Below are positions 44,315 to 56,057 of a stretch of 64,000 nt of DNA, one piece after another. The stretch covers positions 14,125,460-14,189,459 of the forward strand of contig OY986964.1 in assembly GCA_963920575.1 (NCBI GenBank), given 5' to 3'. The notes below the pieces were generated by a model. The model was not told the DNA's origin and searched no databases. It worked only from the letters and a program-made list of their open reading frames with translations. Both the position numbers and the translations under genes were made by a program. How positions within the stretch are numbered: the stretch's first letter is position 1; every line of letters starts with the position of its first letter. This stretch comes from Narthecium ossifragum. Taxonomy: Eukaryota; Streptophyta; Magnoliopsida; Dioscoreales; Nartheciaceae.

Positions 44315-45978
44315 TGATGAGTGCATGAAAGTGCACTCTGAACAACCTTAAAACCATCTCAATTGCTATATCTTCACCCTTAATCAACTTCTTTAGCACG
44401 ATTTTTATAGTATATGTTACTTCACATAGTTGCTTGGAAAATGCAGGGAATTGGATCTGAAAGAAGCTGAAAAGAGTATATGGATCAACTTCAAAAATTA
44501 ATCTGTACCTGTTCATGAAGAACCAGATGATGTGCCATATATGGTTGGAAAGCTCTTGAAGTCTAGATTCTGGAGAATTTTACGGTTCGTGATTCAGAGT
44601 TTCCTAGAAGAAGTTACAACATTTTTCGTACCAGTGCGCAGTGCTGAGTGAATAGTGACGGTCGATCGTCGCATCATCCGTGGCATCGACCGTCGCGCCC
44701 GAAAATCATCACGGTCGACCGTGAGACCTTTACGGTCGACCGTCAAACCCTCAGGATCGACCGTGGAGCCCGAAAATCATCACGGTCGACCGTCAGATGC
44801 TCACGGTCGACCGTCAGATGCTTACGGTCGACCGTTGCATCGACCGTGGCATCGACCGTCAGCCTCTGTCGAAGAAAACACTCCTCAGGGTCGATGCAAT
44901 GATCGACCGTCGCTTTTCCAAACATTGTGCACAGTTCACGGTCGACCGTGGCATCGACCGTGGCATCGTCCGCGGGTGTTTAACGGGTTTAAACTTAACC
45001 CGAGTTTGCTAATTCTTGGAGCCTATAAATATGAAACTTAGGGTTACTCAAAGGGGACTTCTTGGACGTTTTTGGAGGCTCTTTTCTGGGTGTTTCCCAA
45101 AGGAAGAAGATGGAGGAATCTCCATCCATGGTCGAGTAATCCGCGGGCATGGCGGACGGATGATCTAGCGAGGACTAGGGCTTCTTCTCCAACAATGGTT
45201 CATAGTTTTTAATCTTTATTGTTAAACTCTTCTTATGTATTGGATCTTCACAGATTGCTTTGTGGTTAAACATTATTATAAATCCAGTCATGCTTCTTTT
45301 ATGATATTGTGATCCCATAGTTATCTCCTTTGATTCTCCTACCGAGTCTCGTGAGAACTTTGCTATGCATTGCCCTTAGTGACAGCTGGTATTGTGTATT
45401 CTTAGGGATCTGGTTAGATAAGGTTGGGGCTCTATACAGTGAGATCTTTGCTATGCATTGCCGATTGTGAGAGTTGGTATTGTGTATTCTTAGAGATCCG
45501 GTTAGAGTTAGGGCTTTGTCTCGATGAACTTTTGCTGCGCGTTGCCTGTAGTGACAGCCGGTATCGTGTATTCTTAGGTTTGGTTGGATGAAGTTAGCAC
45601 TATAAAAAGGAAGGACCAATCGTAGGAAGATACATTTATATATTATATCAGATTCATAATTCTATATCTTCCGGTTAAGGTGATTGGGATGTGAATCCCT
45701 TAACTGAGTATTATATGAACCATTGAGAAGAGAAGAATCTAAATCCGAGTGACGTGATTCCTGAAGCCTAGCCTCATTCAAATCCTGATTTCTTTCGTTA
45801 ACTTTATCTTACCATTACATCTTCGATCTATTTTCTTAACTTTCATCGCTCTTGATTGTTTTCAATTCATTGTTATCTGTGTTTCTGGATCTTTCCTGCT
45901 TGTCTCTCTGTGGGATTCGACCTCTCTTATGCTGTACTGCACCGCGACCGCTGTGCGTGACACATTTGAGCGACATCA
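44315..45978 (+). mobile_element. Solo LTR, TGAT...ATCA type, with GTCGACC array
   Basis: 1,664 bp from TGATGAGTGCATGAAAGTGC to GAGCGACATCA, TSD ATACC (44310-44314, 45979-45983). It is the same family as 29098-30722 along its whole length, but the array at 44655-44980 is built of GGTCGACCGT/GCATCGACCGT. TATA box CTATAAATATG at 45025-45035. Downstream are three tandem GTATTGTGTATTCTTAG-like repeats (45390-45580), also present in the sister copy. Confidence 0.94.
44655..44980. repeat. GGTCGACCGT hairpin array in TGAT...ATCA LTR
   Basis: About twelve GGTCGACCGT or GATCGACCGT units, alternating in orientation, directly upstream of the TATA box. The homologous interval of the sister LTR (30050-30390) contains GATCGATC units instead. 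Confidence 0.9.
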
Positions 45979-46228
45979 ATACCTTTAGGGTTTTAGGAGA
46001 AGTACCATACGTATTCGACGATAAAGGGACCTAATCGTGGACGAGAGAGACTAATCAAGAAGTGCGGATGCCGTGGGCTACTCAAGTCTCAAAGGAGTGG
46101 TCGGCGGCGGAGGTGGACGGCGACGGCGTGCAACGGTGGCCGGCAGGTGGAGAGAGGAGGCCGGTGGTAGAGGGAAGGAGGTGGAAGTGGGGTGGTATTT
46201 AGGTGGAAGCTAGATTACCTCTACTCCT

Positions 46229-46490
46229 TTCCAGTAGAAGATGGTTCGCAGTCGGTGCTACATCTTGACGAAGCCTTCATGTGAGCTGAAGTGTATGGTT
46301 ACCAAGATCTTAGTGATGACTAGGGAGTTCTTCGTCAAGAAGATGCGATCCTAGTGGAAGATGACTCCGTTGCGAACTATCCAAGGTCCCTTAATTTCTC
46401 CGTTCTGGATGTCGTTTGCAAGCTTCTTCATACCCGATTTGGTTCTGACATCTTCTCGGATTGGTTCGAGCCACTGTGGTATGGGACTGG
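46229..46490 (-). pseudogene. Element F integrase zinc-binding remnant
   Basis: Minus strand: SSPIPQWLEPIREDV, IKGPWIVRNGVIFH, a stop, DRIFLTKNSLVITKIL, HFSSHEGFVKM and LRTIFYW. This is the typical N-terminus of a gypsy integrase with the first His residues of HHCC. It is preceded directly by gag-like sequence, so about 2 kb of pol was deleted. Confidence 0.78.
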
Positions 46491-46499
46491 AGATGGTGC

Positions 46500-47593
46500 C
46501 CAAAGAAGGCTAGGTTATGGTGGAGGGAAGCGGAGCGGTGTTGGCTTCAGGTTGGCCGTAGTTAGGGTCGGCCAAATCGGATGGCAAAGAACCAGGGGCT
46601 GGTAAAGTCAGCGGATCCTCTTTCCTGGACTCGGTGGCTGGTAGAGCCACGAGTACTTTGCCGATCAACATACCTAGTGAGGGTTCTTCATGCTCAACTA
46701 GATCTTGGATCTCCTCTTCTGGTTTAGTTTTAGCATTGCCTTCAAGTACCACTTCGTCGGAACAATCATTGACAACTCCAGTACTCGTACTCAAGTTCAA
46801 GGGCCCGGTACGGGTGTCCGGGGCAGGTTGGCTCGGTGGGGTCGTCGCCTTTGTCATGGCGTATTGGATCACGTACTGCTTCACCTCGTAGGTCTTGGTG
46901 AAACTGATGGCTTTTGCTATACTTCTTGGTCTGGCAAGTTGAATGTCATATATGATCGCCGGCTTCAGTCTACTGATGAACAGACTCGGTGCAACGTCTC
47001 TAGCAAGGTGTGGGACATGACCTAAGCCACGGTCGAACGGGACCTAGTAGTCACGAACTGATCCATCCTGTTGAATTCGAGTCAATTCATCGATAGGGTC
47101 TTCACAAGTCGTCGGTCCATAATGCAAGTACAAGGCATGCTGAAAGGTATGCCATGTTGCACACTCGTCTGTATTCTTCGAAAGCTGGTACCAAGTCTGG
47201 GCATCTCCATCGCATTGATAGGCAACATATCATACCTTTTCTCACTCATGGATCGGATGATAAGAGAAGAATTCCTCCACTTTGAGAATCCAGTGTGTAG
47301 GGTCAACTGAACCATCATAGCGGGGAAAATCCATGCGAGGAATCCGGGTAGCAAAGGGTGGCTCTCGGGCTGGGTAATGGGGCGGCTCATAGGTAGGTGG
47401 AGTATGAGGAGGGTAATAGTGTGGTCACAGAGGAATTGGGTTGTATTGTGTATATGGTGGAGGTACGGGTTGATATGGATGCGCATTATAAGGAGGTTGA
47501 TGTGGTGGCGTTTGATAAGGGGTTTAGGTTGTGGCGGTGGAAGAGTGGTTTGGCCGGGTAAGGCAGGGGTTGGTTGGATCGGCTAAGTAGTGG
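46500..47593 (-). pseudogene. Element F gag, C-terminal part
   Basis: Minus strand, several frames: PRMDFPRYDGSVDPTHWILKVEEFF (about 47340-47265), then tryptophan- and leucine-containing gag helices, QQDGSVRDY, FISRLKPAI, KTYEVKQYVIQYAM, and a Pro/Ser/Thr-rich tail (46830-46520). The pattern fits the gag of Ty3/gypsy elements. The N-terminal part lies at 49528-49871, beyond the nested solo LTR. Confidence 0.78.
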
Positions 47594-47598
47594 GTTGG

Positions 47599-49522
47599 TG
47601 ATTACGCCCAAAACGTGCATACAGCAACGGCGGTCGCAGCAGTGCAGTAAAAACGGTCGGTCCACAGGGAGGCAGAAAAACAAGATGAAAACACAAGCAT
47701 ACAAGCTAGCTAACTAGGGGTTATCAGGATCAGAATAACTGAACAAAACATATAACAAGATATAGTTGGTTTGTTAAATAAATTCAGAGGGGGAACCAAG
47801 GGATAAGAGGAGGCAAGGCCTCGGGAATCACCTTCCTAACATGGTAGCTATCCTCGCCTAATGTCCTTGTAACACAATCGAGGGATTCACATCCCAATCC
47901 CTCGATTGGAAGATATGGAACTACAAGTCAATCATGCTAAAAGTGATGATCCAAATGGCCTAATCCTCAACTATTAAGAGCTAAATCATGTTCACTAGGG
48001 TCTAAGACAGTGATATATCAACTGTCACTAGTGGACACACCGCAGCAGAGGACTCCTAGGAACAAGTGACCTAAGCATACCCCTATTCTAAGGTTATGAA
48101 TTATCTAATGTCACTTTAGACAAATTATAACAAAGAGATAGAAATGATACAGTAGATCAACATCCAAGCATGTATGAATAACAACACCCACATAGGAAGA
48201 ACATGGCTAAACCTATATGTATATTGACCATTCAAAACATAAGGATTATAGATACAACAAGGATGAAAACAAAAGAGCTCATCTATTCATTCAAAACCAT
48301 TCAATACAAGGGTAAAAGATAAGGATTATAACCCATGCTAGAGGAGGATCATCCTCTAGCCTAACCAAGGACTACTCCATGGATGAAGACATGGCCATCT
48401 CCTCCACGAGCTCTTCTTTTCCTCTTTTCTGTTTTCTTCTCTGCTGTATCCTCTGCCCTGCTCTGTTTCTGCTGGTTCTCTTCTCTGCTCCCTACTCTCT
48501 GCCGCTGTCCCCCTTCTCTTCTGTCTGCTATCTCCCCATATATCTGAATGGGTCCCCCCTCTTTCTCTGCTGTCTCCTCTGCCCTGCTGCGTCTCCTTCC
48601 TCTTTTCTCTGCTGTCTACAAATTTCTCCCTGGGTCCCCCCTCTTTCTATGCTGTCCTAGTATAGCTGAATGGGTTTTTCTCCTAAAAACCTCAGTCGGT
48701 TGTGTTTCTAGGCCAAGCTTTTTATCCACTCCAGGGTAGATGGGTAAGTTGGAGTGGTCAAAAAGCTTTCATTCACCGACTAGGAATATATGGACTAAAG
48801 CCAGCACAAACAACAGCTGGATTCATTCATTGCAAGTGCTCTCATCAAGGGGTAGCCAAATAAATGCAGCAATCAATGAGGCTTTTTCATTAGCAGACAA
48901 TGCAGTAGCAAGCAGGAAAAAGCAGCAACCAATGAGCAGCAGTGAGGGGAGTTCCATCGGCAGAAAATGCAGCAGAAAATAGAAGCCTTCTCAGCAGCCA
49001 GCAACAACCAATGAATTCTGAAATTTGAAGAGCATTCCAGCCAATATGAGGTACTCTAAGACCATTACATGAATCAAACCTTCTCACCACACCAGGTATA
49101 AGGCCAAGATCTTTAGCTGCAAGGAATAACTAAAAACTGTCAACATAGATTTAGAAGCAATAGTGCAGCTGCAGCTTCTATGATTTTTCTGTCTTTATAC
49201 AGACAGAATCTCCCAAAATTCAAAACATGAAAACTGTAGAGCTCTTTCTTGTCTTTCCATAGCATCCTGGATCATCCCAATCGGAGCTTGGATGAGAAAG
49301 TTATGCTCAATTTACTAACAGCTGTCTAGAGACTCTTTAATCTGGAAATCCATAAAGACTCCGAAAATATGTGAAACACACCATTTTAAACCCATTTCAA
49401 CTATTAAGGGTATAAAACACCGATGATAACAAATCATACATATTAAACAAGATTTAACAACATTTAATGCATAAATCGGGTATCGAAAGCTAATAATTGG
49501 ATGCAATATTTGCATCCAATCA
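47599..49522 (-). mobile_element. Solo LTR, TGAT...ATCA type (third subfamily)
   Basis: 1,924 bp, minus orientation: TGATTGGATGCAAATATTGC at 49522 and GGGCGTAATCA at 47599, TSD GTTGG (47594-47598, 49523-49527). The CCTCCCTGTGGACCGACC near the 3' end matches the conserved mark in the other TGAT LTRs. It has no hairpin array. It contains CTCTGCTGTC-type repeats (48430-48660). Confidence 0.92.
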
Positions 49523-49527
49523 GTTGG

Positions 49528-49871
49528 GTAGGAGGAGTTGGTCCTGATCCAACTAGGACAAAGTTCGGAATTGGATCCGACTCTTCAGTAGAGGGATCTG
49601 CTACGGGGGGCGTTCTAGGGGAAATAGGATTTGTAGTTGGAGGCTGATTAGGGTTAGGGTTCTCACCTTGCTCTCCTACAGTTCTTTGATTCTTTCTCTA
49701 CATCTGTAATGCCATGAAAGCGACGCGCTCAGAGATTCCTCGGATAAGGGCCTGGGTCTCGTGCTGTGAGGTCTGCAAGGTCAGCAACGTCCATGTGATG
49801 TCATGAATCTCTTCTCGGGTTATGGGTCTATACTGTTGCTTGAAAGCGCTCACAGGGGGAGCTTCTGCCAT
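49528..49871 (-). pseudogene. Element F gag, N-terminal part
   Basis: Minus strand from ATG at 49871: MAEAPPVSAFKQQYRPITRE, LTLQTSQHETQALIRGIS, one stop near 49703, then an Asn/Pro/Thr-rich stretch. It lies 48 bp from the PBS, as expected for a gag start. Confidence 0.75.
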
Positions 49872-49918
49872 CGGAACAACTTCTTGAAGGTTCTAGGCGG
49901 CACAGTCGGCGGAACGGG

Positions 49919-49930
49919 GCTCTGATACCA
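49919..49930 (-). other. Element F primer-binding site
   Basis: Minus strand TGGTATCAGAGC, 3 bp inside the 5' LTR end at 49934. Initiator tRNA-Met primer. Confidence 0.92.
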
Positions 49931-49933
49931 AAT

Positions 49934-50702
49934 TGATACGACAATCCTTCTCTTAGGCTCTCATACCGGGTCTCAGCTCATCTTTAGCCAAATCTATAGT
50001 TAAGTCGAGAGATACCTTTAAGATTTTACGAGAAGTACCCTAGGTATTCGAAGATGAAGGGAGCTAACTGTGGAGGAGAGAGACTGATCGAGAAGTGAGG
50101 ATGTCGTGGGCTCCTCAAGTCTCAAGGGAGTAGTCGGTGGCGGAGGTGGACGACGAAGGCGTGCGGCGGTAGAGGGAAGGAGGTGGAAGATGGAAGCTAT
50201 ATTACCTCTGCTCCCAAGATATACTACTAACAACTCTACTATTTACTTGATCAAATTCATCATACCTAGTTACAAGCTATGGAGGTCTTTTTATAGGCCT
50301 AAACTCTATCATAATCTTAGTATGGAACCTCCCATTGCTTAATGAGTAAGTAATAGGATTCTCCTACTATGACTCAAACTCCCTCAATTAATGAGGTTAT
50401 AACCCACTAGGACTCTAACTTTCCTAACAAAATAACTAACTCATAATAACTAGGACTCAAATAAATAGGAAACTCACAATGATAACTAACTAGGAAACTA
50501 CCTAAGATAGCAAATCAATTAGGAATAGGAATCCCTAGTGGCCAGCCCTTGCTTCGGACCGAGTCCACGGCCGAGTCCTACTAGGAGGTGGGACCGGTCC
50601 TGCGTGGGACCCGACTGGATCCACCTGGCGTGTGGGTCCCCCGTCCCATTGTTGTACATGGGTTCGGCTAGCCTAGGTTGAGCTTGGTTCTCAACCGTAT
50701 CA
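49934..50702 (-). repeat. Element F 5' LTR
   Basis: 769 bp, TGATACGG...CGTATCA. AT-rich centre with a TATA-like CTATAAAAAGACC on minus near 50287-50299. It is the complete reference for the partial 3' LTR. Confidence 0.9.
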
Positions 50703-52976
50703 AGAATATAAAGTAATTAAAATAAAATAAATTGGACTAGGAGGCGCGTGAGAACGCAGCCCTAAAATCTGAAGACCTACCACATGCGGAGTTTGTTGAC
50801 CTTCAGTTTACAAGGTAGAATCCGACTCCTTGACCTCGACAATAGCATGTTGCGGCGAGGACACTCAAGTGAATCAGGATCTCTCTCGTTGATATGTAAG
50901 TAATGGTAATAGTACTTGGTTGAAGAAGAGTTGAGAAAAAGGGAAGATTTGAAGAAGATGAAATCTTTCTGGTTAACAAAACATGCCGTTGAGAAAAAAA
51001 CCTTTCAAAACGAAGGAAAAGAAATGACCGCTCATGAACCCGACATACGTGAGAGATATCTACTCCTCACATCGTAACGTTTTGAATGGATAGATCGTGG
51101 AAGCAAACCATATAAAAAAGGGGTTAATAGGTTGGTCATCAACCATAGTAAATCTAAGGAATGAGGAAGCATTGAATCTTTCAATGCCTGCGTCATCTAG
51201 CCTCTGGACTCAAGGTAAACTAAAGCTCTTTGCCCTGCTAATCTCAAGGTAAACATCATAAATGGAGACCACTAAGGCACTAAGGCGCCAAGGATTCTTG
51301 ATTAACACTTAGCTATGGGTTCATTCGCTAGGTTTAGTTAAGGATACTTGGTGACACCGCGGTCGAACAAATCATCAAGATATTGGAAGAACGAACCCTT
51401 GAAATTAAATTGAGATTTTGCTGATTAAATACATAGAATGAGAAATGTTATGGTGAAATTGGAACATTAGTCTTCATCTATCATATTTCTACCACTTTCT
51501 TACTTTATTGTTAGATATTTTACTTTCAACACTTCTTGCTTTTTACTTCACTTTCTTTACTTTCTGTTCTTCTTTAGCATTTTACCCTAATAATCTTTGC
51601 AAATCTCTATGGGTATGATACTTGTCTCACTGTTATATTGATTTCACCGATTCATAGACTTGTGAGATATAAAATTTATTCATCAAGTTTTTGCATGCCA
51701 TTCAGCCTCCAAGAGAGAAAGTTTAGTGATCTCATCTAGTAGACTATCTTCATATCCTTAGAAAGAACCCCAAACCTATTGTAACTTCTAGACCCTGGAC
51801 GAGTCCAATCACGGCCAGCCCCCTCATGCCCCGATCCTCCATGCCTTCGCTCATGACTAGCTATGGACCCGAGCCTATTCAATTTCCGAGACACGTCATA
51901 CCTCTTGTCCTGTGCTAGAGCCACTGCTCTAGAAGCCTGAAAAAGAGACAAATCCCCACGGACTTTGATTGGGGTACATGCCATGTTCATGTAGACTCCT
52001 ATGTGGCTAACATCCAACCCCATAGTGATGTTATTAGGGGGAAAAGTAGCGGCTTGGATATTAGCCACATGGGTTGTGTACATGCACATGATATGTACAT
52101 AAATCGTTTTCCAATCCCCACTGCTTGCTGCTAGTAGTGGCAAATTTATATCGGGGTGAGTGAGGCCAGTTGCCCCCAACTCACCCCATAAAAAGAAAAA
52201 TTCACCCTATGTAATCCAATAGCGAGTCTATATGAACTTATAAGACTTTAACTACTTAAATATTATGTCAATCTCAGGGATCTAAAAATCTATTAACGAT
52301 TGACCCAAGTAGCCCAACTACGAAATGGGAGATACTCGATCCTTCATCCAAACCCGATACCCTAAGCTCTCAATTGTCTCGTTATTTTTACTCTCCTCTT
52401 TTCTATCATGTTTTTGATGTCCTAAGACCCGATCCTTCGTCTCTTTTCTCTTGCATTTTCTCTAGCTGACTACGAAGAGGAGCACCAAGAAGACTAGAGG
52501 AATATTCGTCTTGAGAAATATATAAGAGGCAAATTTATTGCCCTTTTCTCCGACTTTGGATAATCCGAACTCCTCAGTAAAAGCAATTGTTTGATCATGT
52601 ATACTTCTCTTACTCCTAAATCTATTTTAATCGGCATTTAATGTAAGTATCATAGAGTGATTTGCTGGGAGAAACTTGCAATTATTGTGAATTGTTATAG
52701 AAAAATTATAAGATCATGAGCAAGTTTCTTATCAAGAGAAAGCATTGAGTGAGGCATCAAAACTATTTTGAGCCCCCACTTAAGTTTCTAAATTTGTTAC
52801 TAGCTGCCTGTTGCCCAGGAGCGCCCCTCTCTACCACATCACCCTTTGATGGAATCTCATTAGCCCCCCTTCACCCCCTAACCTAACAAGAGACACTCTT
52901 CGCCTTCCATACAGCCACGTCACCCTCCTACACAATGATGTCACCCCCCTACCATTACCTATGGAGTCTTTGCCAC
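50703..52976 (-). pseudogene. Old minus-strand LINE: ORF1 C-terminal part and uncharacterised spacer
   Basis: At 51736-52179 the minus strand has a 147-codon frame with FQASRAVALAQDKRYDV, GRDWTRPGSRSYNRFGVL, which resembles the end of plant LINE ORF1. The rest (50708-51735 and 52180-52976) has no recognisable coding sequence, and short local repeats (CTCAAGGTAAAC at 51211 and 51243) are the only structure. Joining to 59295 across the solo LTR is supported by that LTR's TSD. Membership in one LINE is inferred from strand and order. Confidence 0.5.
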
Positions 52977-54747
52977 TGTGAGGACCCGTACATCCAACAT
53001 GGTCTATTAGTGTTAGGTCAAGGGCTTGGCGTGGTTGGTTTGGCTCGGTTGGCCTTGTTGAACGATCGCTTCGATCGTTGCAACTCCAAGGGTATTTTGG
53101 TAATTTGCCCTTGTGGCGTTGAGTTTCAGACGCGCTGGTGCAAAGTCAACCCCGTGAATGATGTTTGTGCGGTATATGAACCTAGGAGTGAGATTAGTAG
53201 TCTCCATTGTTAGTCAAACTCTCTGATCACAATTCAATTAGTTCAACTTGGTTCAGGCGGTCGACCTTATCATCGTCCAACGTATCGACCGTCACGCTCA
53301 TTTGGATCATTCGTTGCATCAGCCTCCAAACTTCATTGTCGCACCCCGACCCGCGTAGGCCCAACCGGGCCGGGAGACGCGAACTAGAATCTAACTAAAT
53401 GCGGAAAAATTGGCGAGGGTTTCCTCTATTCTAACTGGTCTCCCTAAACAATCCTCAAAACACACTTATTAAAGCAATAATTAAAGAAACCTCAACAGAT
53501 ATAGTAAAATAATTCATTTCATCAAACTCCTCAAAAAGGGTAAATTATACATCACACTCCCGTAGGAGAATAACTATAACAAAAAAAGGGTAAACTAAAG
53601 ATCACCACTCCTCAAACTCCGCCAGGTGCCGCCGCGCCGCTAAACACCTACCTGGTAGGGGCCAATGAAGAGGAGCGAATGCCTGCACCTGCAAAACACA
53701 GCCCGGGTAGGAATGAGCAACTAAGCTCAGTAGGGAAACTACATTATGACTCACACAAAGAAGGAGGCACCTGCAAAACACAGCCCGGGTAGGAATGAGC
53801 AACTAAGCTCAGTAGGGAAACTACATTATGACTCACACAAAGAAGGAGGGAACACAACAGTGTCGCCCTCAAGCAAAGCCTGGGTGTACACAGGGGCCCT
53901 AAAACCCCACCGCGTGTTTTTGAGGTCCATAGTCATGGTTTTCCAAAAGAACTGGTCACATGCCGGGTCATGCTCAGTAAGTAGGAAACCAACACTGCTG
54001 ACTCACAAGCAGGAAACCGACACTGCTGGCAGAAAATGGCACCGCTGAGTAGGCACACTCTCTACTCAAGAGTCATAGAAACTGGACACCAGCTATACTT
54101 CAAAACCCGGCTCGAGGGCGACACGACCTCTAAACCTCGATCAACAAGAGTATTCTAGTCATCTAAGCCTATCATCAAGATCGATAGAAAAAACTACCAT
54201 TCAAATCTGGACCACGCTACCCAGCCACGGTCCTAGAGCTAAATCCGAGCTACCCAAAAGCCCCAGATCGGCGATCAACCCATTGCCCTCACCCTAACCT
54301 TATGCAACTAATGCACAATCAGATGCATGCTATGAACACACACAGATAAGCAAGTAAGCATGCAACACATGTGATGATATAATAAACAAGGTCTGGGCCC
54401 GGCACCCTGCCAGCCCGGGATGGTGAACAGATAAGTAAGTTAAGGAACTGTGTAGTGGTAACACAACCAACTGCAGCCAGTTCACAAAAGAACAGCATGT
54501 TACGGGAAGCAACCCCGGCAAACACCGCTAACAATACAACATGCTATCTACACATCCCGAGAGTGATCACTCTACCGGTTCACCACTACCCCTCATTATG
54601 GGGCTAACAAGCTTAACAATATATTAAAGGTATAAAGCGATAAAGAAAATCCGTGAATGCGAAGCCCCGCGGGAAAAAAACCATTGAAAACATCTCTCAG
54701 CCACCAAAGAGATCGATCTCCTCCACCAGAGAAGATCGATCTGCTTA

Positions 54748-56057
54748 GGGGGCGTTTGGTTGCTTACATCAGTTGATGCACTGCATCAGTTGATGCTGCA
54801 TCAGTTGATACAACTGATGCATTACATACGTGTTTGGTTGATTATATCAATTGATGCAGTATTAGTTCGTTTTATGTTTCGTTTGTTCACCTCCGACGAC
54901 ATCGTTGGCAACCACCACCATCACCACCACTCTCTATCTCCCTCATCTCTCTACCCCTCCTCCTCTCCTCGTTCCTCCTCAGGACCCGCAACCACCACAC
55001 CCTCATCATCCGCGGTCTCCATCCGCCTCTTCACCATTAGTCCCGGTGAAGCTCCCAAGGTCGCCGTCACCTCATCGTCTCCTCCCTCCCCGGCGAAGCC
55101 GCGGCCACCCGCGGCTCCTCCTCTCTGTCGAACTTGGCCATCACCCGAGACCCCTCCCCCTCTCTCGGGACCACCTCCTACGATGTCTATGCGTTCTCCG
55201 CCGACACCTCGATGTCGCCCGGCCTCCCTCCTTGTCTTGATCTCCCCCGAGCTCCAAGCCTCACTGGAACCCAAAGCCGTCACCACTCGGCATCATTGTC
55301 TCCGACCACCCCGCTCCCAACCGCCTCCAGATCGGACACCCCCTCGCCTCCACACACCCGATCCGACAATCCATCGTCGTCCTCGACGTGCAGCTCGTCC
55401 CCTCCATCGGATCCAAATGTAGAGGGCCAGTGGAGATCGTGACTCGAGAGGAAAGCCGGTGACCAGAGGAGGGGAGATCCGAGCAACATGGGCTAGAGGA
55501 GGGGAGAAAAGACCGGCTCCAAAGGAGGGGGGATCCGAGCGGTGCCAGAGGAGAGGAGATTCGAGCGCGGCAACGGCCAGAGGAGCAGAGATCTAAGAGG
55601 CGACAACCAGAGGAGGGGAGATCTGAGCGCGGCGGCAGCCAAAGGAGCGGAGATCCGAGCGGCGGCAACCAGAGGAGGGGAGATCCGAGCGTGGCGGCGA
55701 CCAGAGGAGGGGAGATCCGAGCGGCGGCGGGAGGGGAGATCCGAGCGGCGGTGGAAGGGTAGATCCGAACGCCGACGATCTGGCGTTAGGAGGAGAAGGT
55801 CGACTGGCTCGGGGAGGAGAGGGGAAGGAGTAGAGGGGAAAGGAGGGTCACGTGATGCATCACGTGGTATATCAGCTGATGCTGCATCATGAGATGCAGC
55901 CAATTTAGATGTATCTCCTGATGCAGCATGAAGTCCCTTTTTTGCATCAACTGATGCAGCATCAATTGATGCATCTGCTCAACAAAACATGGGTTTGGAC
56001 CATGATGCTGCATCAACTGATGCATGCATCTGTTGATGCAGGCAACCAAACGCCCTC
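54748..56057. mobile_element. Non-autonomous PIF/Harbinger element with GC-rich cargo
   Basis: 1,310 bp with TTA duplication (54745-54747, 56058-56060) and ends GGGGGCGTTTGGTTGC and the complement of GAGGGCGTTTGGTTGC. Subterminal regions are crowded with CATCAGTTGATGCA-like palindromes (54767-54860 and 55850-56040). No transposase or DDE protein is seen. The centre (54885-55440) is GC-rich and looks like exonic DNA (open in several frames, biased to Pro/Ser), but I do not recognise a source gene. Confidence 0.88.
55480..55770. repeat. Minisatellite in Harbinger cargo
   Basis: About nine imperfect units built on GGAGGGGAGATCCGAGCG plus GCGGCGACCAGA variants, with lengths of roughly 25-40 bp. 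Confidence 0.8.

Larger units (their letters stand above)
44221..46228 (-). repeat. Element F partial 3' LTR, split by solo LTR
   Basis: 44221-44314 and 45984-46228 align with 49934-50213 of the 5' LTR (shared ACCGGGTCTC and GTCGAGAGATACC). The remaining half of the LTR (matching 50214-50702) is missing and integrase-like sequence begins directly at about 46229. Confidence 0.85.
44221..50702 (-). mobile_element. Element F: deleted Ty3/gypsy element
   Basis: Minus orientation: 5' LTR 50702-49934 (769 bp, TGATACGGTTGAGAACC to TTGTCGTATCA), PBS 49919-49930, gag, a short integrase piece, and a partial 3' LTR ending at 44221. TSD AGAAT (44216-44220, 50703-50707). PR, RT and RNase H are missing between gag and integrase, and the rest of integrase plus the U3 part of the 3' LTR are missing at 46228. 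Two solo LTRs are nested in it. The clade is not assigned. Confidence 0.88.

Noticed and set aside
54760..55422. Plus-strand 220-codon frame in the Harbinger element as a gene
   Set aside because: Low-complexity Pro/Ser composition, open in other frames as well, no recognised domain, and it begins within the subterminal repeats.
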